Made by a program: the position numbers and the translations under genes
NCBI GenBank assembly: GCA_019247865.1
Contig: JAFBAJ010000788.1
Coordinates: 1-7,269 of the forward strand
Reading direction: 5' to 3'
DNA from: Acidobacteriota bacterium
GTDB taxonomy: Bacteria > Acidobacteriota > Blastocatellia > Pyrinomonadales > Pyrinomonadaceae
Length of the DNA: 7,269 nt
Shown here: one piece after another, positions 1-6,975 of the stretch
Layout of the letters: every line of letters starts with the position of its first letter
How positions within the stretch are numbered: the stretch's first letter is position 1
The notes under the pieces: model-generated
Database searches by the model: none
What the model saw: the letters and a program-made list of their open reading frames with translations, nothing else
Told to the model about the DNA's origin: nothing

Positions 1-2470
1 TCTGCCCGCCGACCGTGACGGTGACCACGACCGGCACATCTCCGGCTCCTTCCAGCGCAGCCGGCAGCGTCACATCGATCTGATAGAAGCCGGGCATACT
101 GGTCAGCGCGGAGGCTGTGATCGGCGAAGTGGCGGCGGTCGTGCCGGTGATGGTCTGCGACCCGATCCGTACCGTGATCGCGCTGGCGGCCACGTTATCG
201 ACGCCGGTCAGAATAATACGCAAGATCGTCGGCGCGCGCGGTCGGCGCGGCCTGACCGTCGTGATGGTGAACGGCTCCGGCGTCCCGTTGAAGGCGTTAA
301 TGACCTGCGCCCTCCCGCCCGGCCCGTTGGTCGAAGTAAAGATGTCCGGTTGTGCTGCGACGAGCTGCACGCTGCCGCGCAGGATATGGCCGCGGACGTT
401 GATCATGACCGGATAGGTCGTGCCGGTGGTCGCCGGAACCACGCCGCGCGGGACGACGAAGACAATCCGCCGCGTGCTGATGGAATAGATTCCCGCCGCG
501 GCGTTATTGACGGCGATGCTGACGCCGCCCAGCTCGAACGGCAGCGACGGCGAGCGCGTGGTCGAAGCCGCTCCCGCCGCAACGCTCTGCGGCGGAATGA
601 TGTAACGATTCTGGAAATTGACGACCGCCAGCATGCCGGGCGAGAGTCCCGGGACATTGATCGGCGTGGCGGGCGTCGGCGTCGGACTGGGGCTCGGGCT
701 GGGCGTCGGCGTCGGGCTCGCAGCCGGCCCGACCGGACGCAGGCTCGCGCCGGTCAGATAAGATTCAGGGATGTTGTCGTCCGAAAGCGTCGCCGCCGGA
801 GTCAGCAGATAGTAGACTTCGGGCGAGCCGTCGAAATTTCCGCCGCCCAGCTCCGTCGAGGCGAGCGTGAAGCTGATCCGCTGGCGCGAGTTGCTGGGGA
901 ACGGCTGGAGCGAAGCGAGGAAGAACGCGGTGGACGGAATCCGCGACAGGCGCGTGAAGGTCAGCGTCATCCCGATCGGCAGATTGGCGGCGTAGATCTG
1001 CACCGGACGGTTGACATCCGGATTGAGCCCATCGCTCGCGGTGGTCGGGATCGTGCCGTCGGACTTGAAGTTCAGGCGCGAGACGAAGATGATCGAGCCC
1101 GGCGTCAAACTCGTCCCGACGTAATCGCTGAAAGTCGGAAAGCGCAGGACATCGCCGCCGACCGTCGTGTCCTCTGCTCCGCGCGCGCCGACCTTCGTGA
1201 AAGTGTTCGCCGTCACGTTGTAGAGAAAGACCGTCGTCGAAGTCGCGTTCGCTCCCGGCGTCGCACTCGTCAGGTCTGCGGTGGACTCGAAAACGATCAG
1301 ATTTCCGTCGCGGCTCAAGCGCCGCCCGGTGCTCAGGACATTGACGATGTCGCCCGGCGTGACGCGCGTCGTCCGCGTGACCTGCTTCTGATTAACCAGC
1401 ACGGTGGTCAGGGCGGACGTGTCGACATCTGTGTAATAGATCTCCGCGTTGCGGTCGCTATTGTTGCCGGTCGCCTGCCCGGTGTCCGGGATATTCGCGT
1501 TCGAGACATACGCCACGCGCACACGGCACGGCGCAGAGCCGCTCAGGCACTGTCCTGAGAGCATGGGGCTCGTGTTGACTACCGGATTGACGAGCGTGCC
1601 GGAGGTGTTCGTGACCTGACCGAGCGCATAGCTGGTGGGGGCCGTCCTCAGACCAAGATAGATCTCTGCGTTGAGGTCTGCATTGGACGAGACCGGAACC
1701 GTGGTCAGGTTCCGCGTCGAGACGAAAGAGATGACCGAGCCGTCGTCGTTGATCGTCGGATAGCGATTGTCGTCAGAGGTCGTCGGCGAAGCCGGAGGAT
1801 TCGTCACGCCGGCCGTCGGCAAAAGGTCTGCGGGCGTGTTGGTGATGCGCGTGAACGTGCCCGCAGAGAGATCGACGAACGGAATCTCTGCGCCGCTCGA
1901 CAGATCGACATTCGCATCGAAGGGCGGCAGCTCGTAGACCCAGATCTCCTGATTGGCGTCGGCCAGCAGCGCGTCGCGGTCCGCGTTCGTCAGGTTGTTG
2001 GCGTTGAAGTTGCCCGGCGTCGAAGTGTTCGTGCCCGACGGCGTGAGGCTGTTCGCGTTCGAGCTGAAGATGATGTGTCGCCCGTCGTTGCTGATCATCG
2101 GGGCCGTGTTGATCATCACGACGCGGATATTGCCGAGCAGGGTGGTCGAGGCGGTCGTGTCCACCAAGCGGCTCTTCGTATTCGTGATCTGGAAGATACG
2201 GCGCTGCGCGTAATCGATCAGAAAAATTTCGGAATTAAGGTCGGAGTTGTCCGGGTTGAGCCCGAGGGCCGGGTCTTTGGTGCCGATGTCGCCGTTGGAT
2301 TCGACGACGGCGAAGCGGCCGCTGCCGTTCATGTCGTTGACGAAGGATTGGCGCGTCGAACTGGTCAACTGGCCGACGATGGAGTCGGTCTGCGCGCTCG
2401 CGCTGACGAAAGCGCCGCACGCCAGGATGAGCGCGGCCAGGGTGCTGGACAAACGAACAAATAACTTCAC
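1..2470 (-). CDS. Secreted TolB/PD40-like beta-propeller protein with Pro-rich linker and TIGR03437-like domain (partial, C-terminus beyond window)
   Basis: One open frame of 823 codons runs from GTG at 2470 off the left edge with no stop. The GTG is chosen because GGAGGA lies 6 nt upstream and a signal peptide follows at once: residues 1-27, with K2 and R6, a hydrophobic core LAALILACGAFV, and a cleavage site at SASAQ. Residues 30-560 look like a TolB/PD40 beta-propeller. Strands such as SNDGRHIIFSS (127-137), NDDGSVISFVS (241-251) and SRDGNLIVFES (386-396) alternate with acidic motifs NSDLNSEIF, DANQEIW, NADLNAEIY and NSDRNAEIY. C308 and C315 could form a disulfide. A PTPTPSPSPSPTPTP linker (586-600) leads to a domain from about 608. 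Its PGMLAVVNF start, PFELGGVSIAVN, AAQPDIFT and GFYQIDVTLP match the TIGR03437 pattern common in Acidobacteriota. The protein is probably periplasmic, outer-membrane-associated or extracellular. The substrate or partner is unknown and no catalytic residues are recognised. The frame is certain; the domain names are pattern recognition. Confidence 0.88.
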   Translation of the reverse strand, partial: MKLFVRLSSTLAALILACGAFVSASAQTDSIVGQLTSSTRQSFVNDMNGSGRFAVVESNGDIGTKDPALGLNPDNSDLNSEIFLIDYAQRRIFQITNTKSRLVDTTASTTLLGNIRVVMINTAPMISNDGRHIIFSSNANSLTPSGTNTSTPGNFNANNLTNADRDALLADANQEIWVYELPPFDANVDLSSGAEIPFVDLSAGTFTRITNTPADLLPTAGVTNPPASPTTSDDNRYPTINDDGSVISFVSTRNLTTVPVSSNADLNAEIYLGLRTAPTSYALGQVTNTSGTLVNPVVNTSPMLSGQCLSGSAPCRVRVAYVSNANIPDTGQATGNNSDRNAEIYYTDVDTSALTTVLVNQKQVTRTTRVTPGDIVNVLSTGRRLSRDGNLIVFESTADLTSATPGANATSTTVFLYNVTANTFTKVGARGAEDTTVGGDVLRFPTFSDYVGTSLTPGSIIFVSRLNFKSDGTIPTTASDGLNPDVNRPVQIYAANLPIGMTLTFTRLSRIPSTAFFLASLQPFPSNSRQRISFTLASTELGGGNFDGSPEVYYLLTPAATLSDDNIPESYLTGASLRPVGPAASPTPTPSPSPSPTPTPATPINVPGLSPGMLAVVNFQNRYIIPPQSVAAGAASTTRSPSLPFELGGVSIAVNNAAAGIYSISTRRIVFVVPRGVVPATTGTTYPVMINVRGHILRGSVQLVAAQPDIFTSTNGPGGRAQVINAFNGTPEPFTITTVRPRRPRAPTILRIILTGVDNVAASAITVRIGSQTITGTTAATSPITASALTSMPGFYQIDVTLPAALEGAGDVPVVVTVTVGGQ
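662..718 (-). repeat. Low-complexity repeat encoding Pro-Thr/Ser interdomain linker
   Basis: On the minus strand, near-tandem CCGACG, CCCAGC and ACGCCG hexamers encode alternating P-T and P-S residues (about 585-603 of the propeller protein). The segment separates the propeller from the C-terminal domain. Such tracts usually act as flexible, extended spacers in exported proteins. The hexamer repetition could change length by replication slippage. Confidence 0.8.
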
Positions 2471-2476
2471 CGGAGT

Positions 2477-2482
2477 TCCTCC
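2477..2482 (-). promoter_or_regulatory. Ribosome binding site of the propeller gene
   Basis: Minus strand GGAGGA, 6 nt before the GTG at 2470. It is the strongest Shine-Dalgarno match next to any start in the window, and it decides the GTG start in preference to the internal ATG at codon 47, which would lose the signal peptide. Confidence 0.85.
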
Positions 2483-2594
2483 AAGAGTACGATAACGGAT
2501 ACTGTTCAAAAGAGAGGTCAAAAAGGATTCATTTGAAAATCGAGCGGCGCATGCATTCAGTTGCCCGGGCGCGCCGCACATTCCAAAAGGCGGC

Positions 2595-2624
2595 ATTTTA
2601 AGCGGAAGGCATGCACGAGCGCAA
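2595..2624 (-). promoter_or_regulatory. Candidate sigma70-type promoter for the propeller gene
   Basis: Minus strand -35 TTGCGC (2619-2624) and -10 TAAAAT (2595-2600, five of six consensus bases) are separated by 18 nt. Transcription would start near 2588, giving a leader of about 118 nt. The -35 match is poor and overlaps the small hairpin at 2615-2638, so this is only a candidate. Confidence 0.3.
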
Positions 2625-2782
2625 GCAGAGTCGCTCGTCACAGGCTTTTACTGCCGCATGCTCTATCACTTAACACAGACAATGGCTCAGAATTTAGCTC
2701 GGGGGCACGCCGGAAAATCCGCTCTCTCAATCTCTCACCGGAGCACAACTTCAGATGCCGCGAAGGGAATAAAAGTTGGCAG

Positions 2783-5329
2783 TTAATGGAAGCGCTGGCC
2801 GATCTGCTCTGTGCCGAAAGCGCCGATGCCGTTGAGGCGGAAGCTGAAGACGAAGCGGTTTTCGTTGCGCAGGCCGACGTTGAAAGTGTAGTTCTGGACG
2901 GTGATGGCGCAGCAGTCCCAGGCGTAACCGAGCGTCGCCGTCGAGCTGATGAGAGAGTTGCTACCCTTGCCCGGCCGGTTCTGAAAATCGAAGAAGAGCG
3001 AGACGCCGCCGAAGAGGCCGCGCTCGGTGTTGCCGATGAAGATGGACGGGCTCCACTGCGAGCCCTGCAAGGTTCCCGGCTCGCTCTTGTCCGTCGGCCG
3101 GGCCGGATTGAGCGAGGACGCGAGCCTGATGGCGCGCGTGTAATAGAAGGTCTGAAAGGCTTTGACCAGCGGATAGTTGAGCCCGAACGAGACGGCCAGA
3201 TCGCGCACCCCGCCGACCTGCGTGTCAATGTCCGTCCGCACGTCCGCGAAGAGATAATGCTGCGGGCGATAACGCGCCTCGATGTTGATGGGCGAGAAAC
3301 GGCGCGCGACGCCGCCGTAGGTGAAGGCCGAGAAAGTATTGAGCGGATAGAACTGATTGCGGCGTCCCGGTATTAAAGCCCCGCCGAATCGCGGGTCGAA
3401 GAAATACTTGCCGCGCACGGTGATCGAGAGCGCTTCGTAGGGCTGCGTCGAGAGCGGATCGAGCGCGCTGTTGGAGCTATTGGACGCGCGGCGCGCGGCG
3501 CTGCTCACGCTCTCGGTCGAGCGGCGCGTGAAGAAACGATTGGTGATGCCGAACTCAATCTCGTTCGTGTCGGCGATGGCGTCCACGTAATCGAAGCGAA
3601 TCAACCGCTCAAAGTTCGAGATGCCGTCGATCCGGCGATAGATGATGTACGGCTCGATGGTGTGGCGAAAGAAGAAGGAGCCGTCCTTGCGGCGGAAGTT
3701 GCGCGCCAGCACGGGCGGCCGCACGTCCACCTCGATCTCGCCGTAGCTGCGTACCACGTCCTGTGCGGAGACGACGCGCGAGACCGGCACGATGGAGTTG
3801 GAATAGTAGGTCGCGCGCGCGCCCAGCATCGCCGTCACAGCCCAGCCGCTGAAATGGAAGGGCACCGTGAAGCGCGGGTGCAGGTCGAGCCGCTGCACGA
3901 TGGAGGGCGAGATGATGGGCTCGCCTCCGACCTGCGTGCGGAAGAGATCCAGGTCCTCGACCGTCTCCTTGCGGCTCACGCCTTCCAGACCGCCCTCGAA
4001 GGAGAAGTAGACCGGAATCTTCTCAAAAAATCTGAGCGGCGAAGGGCGCTTGTCGAGCGTGATGCTCGGCAACTGGCGTGTGCGGATGCGCGCGTTCGGA
4101 ATCGTAGTGACCTGCGACCGCGCCAGAAAATTGAAGCTGTAATCGCCAGAGTTCTTGTTGATGAAGATCTGCGAGCGCTCTTCGGGCGAGATGGTCTGCT
4201 GAATCGAATCCGAGAAGACCTGACGAAAAGCCAGGTTCGAGGTGACGTTGATATCGGCGGCGGCCAGAAAACCGTTCGGGAAGTAATGCACGCCGTCGAC
4301 ATAAAAGCTCGACCCGCCCTGATCCGGCGCGTCCGGCCCCTCTTTGTCGCCGAAGACGCGATCCTTGACGGCGTAGAAACCCAGATTGAGATAGGAGCGC
4401 GAGTTGGCGCGCGTCCGTAGGTCTGCGCCGATGCCGAAGCCGCGCGCCGTGTAGATGTCGTTGCGAATCGTGACATCGGCGGAGCGCCCGAGCGTCTGGT
4501 AGTAGGCGTTCGAGAGCCGGAAGCCCTTGCTGCCGGAGCCGCTGAAGGTCGGCGTCAGAAAGCCTGAGGCGCGGTCGCGCCGCTTCAAAGAGATCGAAGC
4601 GTAAGGCAGCCACGCGACCGGAAAGTTCTTGACGCGGAAGGAGGGATTTTTGAAGCGCGCGCGGTCGCCGATGACGATCTCCGCGCGCCGCGTCTTAAAG
4701 CTCCACTTGGGCACGCTGTCTTCGCAGGCCGTCAGCTCCGCGTTGATGACGACGATCTTGTTGGCGCTCACCTTCTCGACGCTGTCGGCCGTGAAGTAGA
4801 TGACCGTCCCGTCCTGCGTCTGGTTGGTAAAGCCTGTCGAGTTGACGAAGTAGCCGAGCTTGGTCGCGTAGTTCCATTCGGCGCGCGAGCCCGTGATGCG
4901 CTGCTCGCCCTGATCGAAGACGACGTTGCCTTCGGCCAGCACGCGATTGCTCGCTTCGTAAACGACGACCTTGTCCGCCTGCAGGCGATAGACGCCGATG
5001 CGTGCATCCACATTGCCTTCAGCCACAGTTACACGCGCTTCGGGCGGGCCGCTGACGGTCTGTTTATCGGCGCGCAAATCGAGATCTTCTGTTGACTGCG
5101 CGCCGGTCGCGCCGGTCGCCGTCGTGTTCACGGGCGGGCGCGGGCGCAGGAGCTGCTCCTGCGTGAGCGGGTTGACGTTCGGCGTGTCTGTGATCGGGTT
5201 GGTGACCTGACGGTCGACCGGGTTCGGCTCCTGCGCACGGGCGTGCCCGGCGACGAGCATGCAGCACACCAGCGCACACATAACCAGACGCCAGCCACGA
5301 ATGTTTTTCAGGCGGAGACCAACGCGCAA
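2783..5329 (-). CDS. lptD: LPS-assembly protein LptD (outer-membrane LPS translocon)
   Basis: LptD forms the outer-membrane barrel, with lipoprotein LptE as plug, that inserts lipopolysaccharide into the outer leaflet. With a TTG start at 5329 the protein has 848 residues (E. coli LptD has 784). Residues 1-32 form a signal peptide (Arg/Lys n-region, VMCALVCCMLVAGHARA, cleavage before Q33). A Pro/Thr-rich stretch precedes an LptA/OstA-like domain at about 96-195 (VAEGNV, LQADKVVVY, VLAEGNVVF). The LptD signature follows: C202 with W209, then FPVAWLPY and SGFLTPTFSGSGSKG (about 237-269). The rest is beta-barrel with alternating aromatic strands and long loops, ending shortly after adjacent C806-C807. 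Only these three cysteines remain in the mature chain. The start is uncertain: the frame is open to GTG 5512 (909 residues), but that extension reads like non-coding sequence and has no ribosome binding site; CTG 5311 and ATG 5281 are also possible. lpxB is divergent. The identity is firm. Confidence 0.93.
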   Translation of the reverse strand: MRVGLRLKNIRGWRLVMCALVCCMLVAGHARAQEPNPVDRQVTNPITDTPNVNPLTQEQLLRPRPPVNTTATGATGAQSTEDLDLRADKQTVSGPPEARVTVAEGNVDARIGVYRLQADKVVVYEASNRVLAEGNVVFDQGEQRITGSRAEWNYATKLGYFVNSTGFTNQTQDGTVIYFTADSVEKVSANKIVVINAELTACEDSVPKWSFKTRRAEIVIGDRARFKNPSFRVKNFPVAWLPYASISLKRRDRASGFLTPTFSGSGSKGFRLSNAYYQTLGRSADVTIRNDIYTARGFGIGADLRTRANSRSYLNLGFYAVKDRVFGDKEGPDAPDQGGSSFYVDGVHYFPNGFLAAADINVTSNLAFRQVFSDSIQQTISPEERSQIFINKNSGDYSFNFLARSQVTTIPNARIRTRQLPSITLDKRPSPLRFFEKIPVYFSFEGGLEGVSRKETVEDLDLFRTQVGGEPIISPSIVQRLDLHPRFTVPFHFSGWAVTAMLGARATYYSNSIVPVSRVVSAQDVVRSYGEIEVDVRPPVLARNFRRKDGSFFFRHTIEPYIIYRRIDGISNFERLIRFDYVDAIADTNEIEFGITNRFFTRRSTESVSSAARRASNSSNSALDPLSTQPYEALSITVRGKYFFDPRFGGALIPGRRNQFYPLNTFSAFTYGGVARRFSPINIEARYRPQHYLFADVRTDIDTQVGGVRDLAVSFGLNYPLVKAFQTFYYTRAIRLASSLNPARPTDKSEPGTLQGSQWSPSIFIGNTERGLFGGVSLFFDFQNRPGKGSNSLISSTATLGYAWDCCAITVQNYTFNVGLRNENRFVFSFRLNGIGAFGTEQIGQRFH

Positions 5330-5344
5330 AAAAGAAACCCAAGA

Positions 5345-5349
5345 CCTCC
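5345..5349 (-). promoter_or_regulatory. Possible Shine-Dalgarno of lptD
   Basis: Minus strand GGAGG is the only good ribosome-binding match near the predicted signal peptide. It sits 15 nt before the in-frame TTG at 5329, which is longer than usual; no in-frame ATG, GTG or TTG lies at ideal spacing. It argues for a start downstream of 5345 rather than at GTG 5512. Confidence 0.35.
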
Positions 5350-5376
5350 AGAGGGCGAGTCGGAAGAAGCGCGCTG

Positions 5377-5404
5377 ATGCTAACACGGCACAGGCGAAAA
5401 GCAA
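5377..5404 (-). promoter_or_regulatory. Candidate promoter of lptD
   Basis: Minus strand -35 TTGCTT (5399-5404), a 16-nt spacer, and -10 TAGCAT (5377-5382) preceded by TGT, which gives an extended -10 (TGn). Transcription would start near 5370, about 20 nt upstream of the GGAGG at 5345. This geometry fits a start near 5329 and would exclude GTG 5512. Prediction only. Confidence 0.35.
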
Positions 5405-5494
5405 AAACTGTGACCACCTCAACGCAGAGGCGCAGGTGAAATCGCCTCCCGCTGTGAAACGTTTTCGCACATAACTGCATAGAGAGATGAAGAA

Positions 5495-5522
5495 CCTCGC
5501 CCCGTTCGACACGAAAGCGAGG
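5495..5522 (+). promoter_or_regulatory. Alternative hairpin overlapping the lptD-lpxB inverted repeat
   Basis: CCTCGC (5495-5500) pairs with GCGAGG (5517-5522), and an inner TTCG (5505-5508) pairs with CGAA (5512-5515) around an ACA loop. The 3' arm uses bases that also form the left arm of the stronger hairpin at 5513-5552, so the two folds exclude each other. CTCGCC (5496-5501) can also pair with GGCGAG (5560-5565). Whether any transcript covers this stretch is unknown. Confidence 0.4.
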
Positions 5523-5552
5523 GGCTGCTCCCAACCACAGCCCTTCGCTTTC
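5513..5552. repeat. 15-bp inverted repeat (strong hairpin) in the lptD-lpxB divergent region
   Basis: Left arm GAAAGCGAGGGGCTG (5513-5527) and right arm CAGCCCTTCGCTTTC (5538-5552) are complementary at 14 of 15 positions, around a 10-nt loop CTCCCAACCA. The one mismatch (G5521 with T5544) becomes a G-U wobble in a plus-strand RNA. CCTTTTC follows on the plus strand, so the shape is terminator-like, although no gene ends here. It could be a dimeric regulator site serving both divergent genes, a leader hairpin of lpxB, or a transcriptional insulator. Confidence 0.65.
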
Positions 5553-5570
5553 CCTTTTCGGCGAGCCTTT

Positions 5571-5579
5571 TGCTATCAT
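5571..5579 (+). promoter_or_regulatory. Candidate extended -10 promoter element of lpxB
   Basis: TGC followed by TATCAT (5574-5579, five of six consensus bases) forms an extended -10. No good -35 lies 16-18 nt upstream. Transcription would begin near 5586, so the GTG start codon at 5588 would be at or almost at the 5' end of the mRNA. Confidence 0.4.
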
Positions 5580-5587
5580 GCTGCGCG

Positions 5588-6754
5588 GTGAGCAAACGGT
5601 TCAAGTTGATGTTGGTGGCGGGCGAGCCGTCCGGCGATGCGCACGCGGCGGCACTTGCGAACGCTCTGCGCGAGCGCGCGCCCGGCACGCAGTTCGACCT
5701 CTTCGGCTCGACCGGGCAGCAGATGCGCGCGGCCGGAGTCGAATCCATCATCTGCGCGGACGAGCTGGCGATCATGGGCATCGTCGAAGTCGGCCGCGTC
5801 CTGCCTAAGTTCTGGCGAGCCTTTCAGAGCCTCAAGCGTGCGGCCGTTGAGCGCCGGCCGGACGCAGTGATTCTGGTGGACTGGCCCGAATTCAACCTGC
5901 GGCTCGCACGCGCCCTGCACAGAGAAGGACTGCGCGTCATCTATTACATCAGCCCGCAACTCTGGGCCTGGCGCTCCTATCGCGTGCGGAGCGTGCGCCG
6001 CGACGTAGACCTGCTGCTTTCGATTCTGCCCTTCGAGCCGGACTGGTACGCCGCGCGCGGCTTCGAGCGGGTCGAGTTCGTCGGCCATCCACTGACGGGC
6101 AAAGTCGAGCCGAGATACGAGCGCGCGGAGTTCTGCGCACGGCATGAGCTGGACGCTGCGCGCCACATCATCGCCCTCCTGCCCGGCAGCCGTCACAAAG
6201 AGATGGAGCGCATCCTGCCGCCGATGCTCGACGCAGCCGCCGAGCTTTCCGTCTCGCACCCGGACCTTCAATTCGTCCTCGCGCTCGCCGCCACACGCCC
6301 GCGCGCAGAGGCCGACGCCATCATCGCACAGCATGGAAAGGTTCTCCCTCACCTGACCATCGTGCAGCACGAAACGCGCGAGGCCTTAGCGGCGGCGGAC
6401 GCGGCGGCCATCGCCAGCGGCACGGCGACGCTCGAAGCCGCGCTGATGGGAACGCCCTTCGTCATCGTTTACAAAGAGTCCTTCATCAACTGGCACACGC
6501 TCGGACGGCTCATCCACGCGGAGCACTTCGGCCTCGTCAACCTCATCGCGGGCGAACGCGTCGTGACCGAGCTCATGCAGACAGACCTCACCGGCGACAA
6601 GCTGGCAACGGAACTGCTCTCCCTGCTCGACAGCGAACGTCAGGCAGCCCTGCGCGCACGCCTCTCAGAGACGACCGCACGCCTCGGCACGGGCGAAGCC
6701 TCACAACGCGCCGCGCAGGCCATCCTGAATTTCATTGGAATGAATGAGACCTGA
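5588..6754 (+). CDS. lpxB: Lipid-A-disaccharide synthase LpxB
   Basis: LpxB (glycosyltransferase family 19) joins UDP-2,3-diacylglucosamine to lipid X at the cytoplasmic face of the inner membrane, giving the lipid A disaccharide and UDP. The 388-residue product is close to the usual length (E. coli 382). Family motifs occur in order: VAGEPSGD (10-17), MGIVEV (63-68), VDWPEFN (97-103), YYISPQLWAWR (119-129), LPFEPDWY (147-154), FVGHPL (164-169), LLPGSR (197-202), ASGTATLEAAL (276-286) and LVNLIAGERVVTELMQ (316-331). D98 and R202 match the residues reported as essential in E. coli (D98, R201). GTG 5588 is chosen because MSKRFKLMLVAGE starts where the family normally starts. TTG 5570 would add six residues, and ATG 5578 is out of frame. 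No clear Shine-Dalgarno precedes the start. lptD is divergent, and the usual lpxD-fabZ-lpxA neighbours are absent here. A palindromic repeat array begins at the stop codon. Confidence 0.95.
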   Translation: MSKRFKLMLVAGEPSGDAHAAALANALRERAPGTQFDLFGSTGQQMRAAGVESIICADELAIMGIVEVGRVLPKFWRAFQSLKRAAVERRPDAVILVDWPEFNLRLARALHREGLRVIYYISPQLWAWRSYRVRSVRRDVDLLLSILPFEPDWYAARGFERVEFVGHPLTGKVEPRYERAEFCARHELDAARHIIALLPGSRHKEMERILPPMLDAAAELSVSHPDLQFVLALAATRPRAEADAIIAQHGKVLPHLTIVQHETREALAAADAAAIASGTATLEAALMGTPFVIVYKESFINWHTLGRLIHAEHFGLVNLIAGERVVTELMQTDLTGDKLATELLSLLDSERQAALRARLSETTARLGTGEASQRAAQAILNFIGMNET

Positions 6755-6975
6755 AAGCGACGATGTCTTATTTCCATAGGAGCGTTATGTTTCTTATCTC
6801 CGTCGGAGCGTTATGTGTCTTAGCTCCGTAGAAGCGTTATATTTCTTAGCTCCGGAGGAGCGTTATATTTCTTGAGCTCCGGTAGGAGCAGATGTTTCTC
6901 AGCTCCGTCGGAGCGTTATGTCTCTTAGCTCCGTCGGAGCGTTATGTTCCTGAGCTCCGGAGGAGCGAGATGTTC

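Larger units (their letters stand above)
2471..2782. other. Intergenic region between lptD and the propeller gene
   Basis: These 312 bases hold no convincing gene. The composition is less GC-rich than in the flanking genes. It contains the 5' leader of the propeller gene and a 7-bp hairpin (arms ACGAGCG 2615-2621 and CGCTCGT 2632-2638, 10-nt loop). I see no stem followed by a T-run downstream of the lptD stop, so no intrinsic terminator is called. Long open frames crossing this stretch on either strand are extensions of antisense frames from lptD. Confidence 0.6.

Noticed and set aside
350..1558. Plus-strand open frame of 402 codons, very Arg-rich
   Set aside because: It lies antisense to the propeller gene. 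Its composition (runs of R, D, A) is what a high-GC gene gives in an opposite frame, and no family motif, start signal or hydrophobic pattern is present.
2491..2521. TTGACC (minus strand, 2516-2521) as -35 of a promoter for the propeller gene
   Set aside because: The hexamer is good, but no acceptable -10 lies at 16-18 nt. GTTATC at 19 nt is poor, and its transcript would start at or inside the ribosome binding site.
2615..2638. Hairpin ACGAGCG/CGCTCGT as an lptD terminator
   Set aside because: It is about 150 bases past the stop and no T-run follows it on the minus strand.
2561..3376. Plus-strand open frame of 271 codons spanning the gap and the lptD 3' end
   Set aside because: Most of it is antisense to lptD, and the part over the gap has no ribosome binding site or recognisable protein pattern.
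3662..4420. Plus-strand open frame of 252 codons inside lptD
   Set aside because: It is a shadow frame of lptD, which has strong family motifs over the same bases.
5427..5448. GAGGCG/CGCCTC 6-bp inverted repeat with 10-nt loop in the divergent region
   Set aside because: It is short and expected by chance in GC-rich DNA, and it is not clearly tied to a promoter or start.
5576..6370. Minus-strand open frame of 264 codons inside lpxB
   Set aside because: It is an antisense shadow of lpxB and lacks a start context or motifs.
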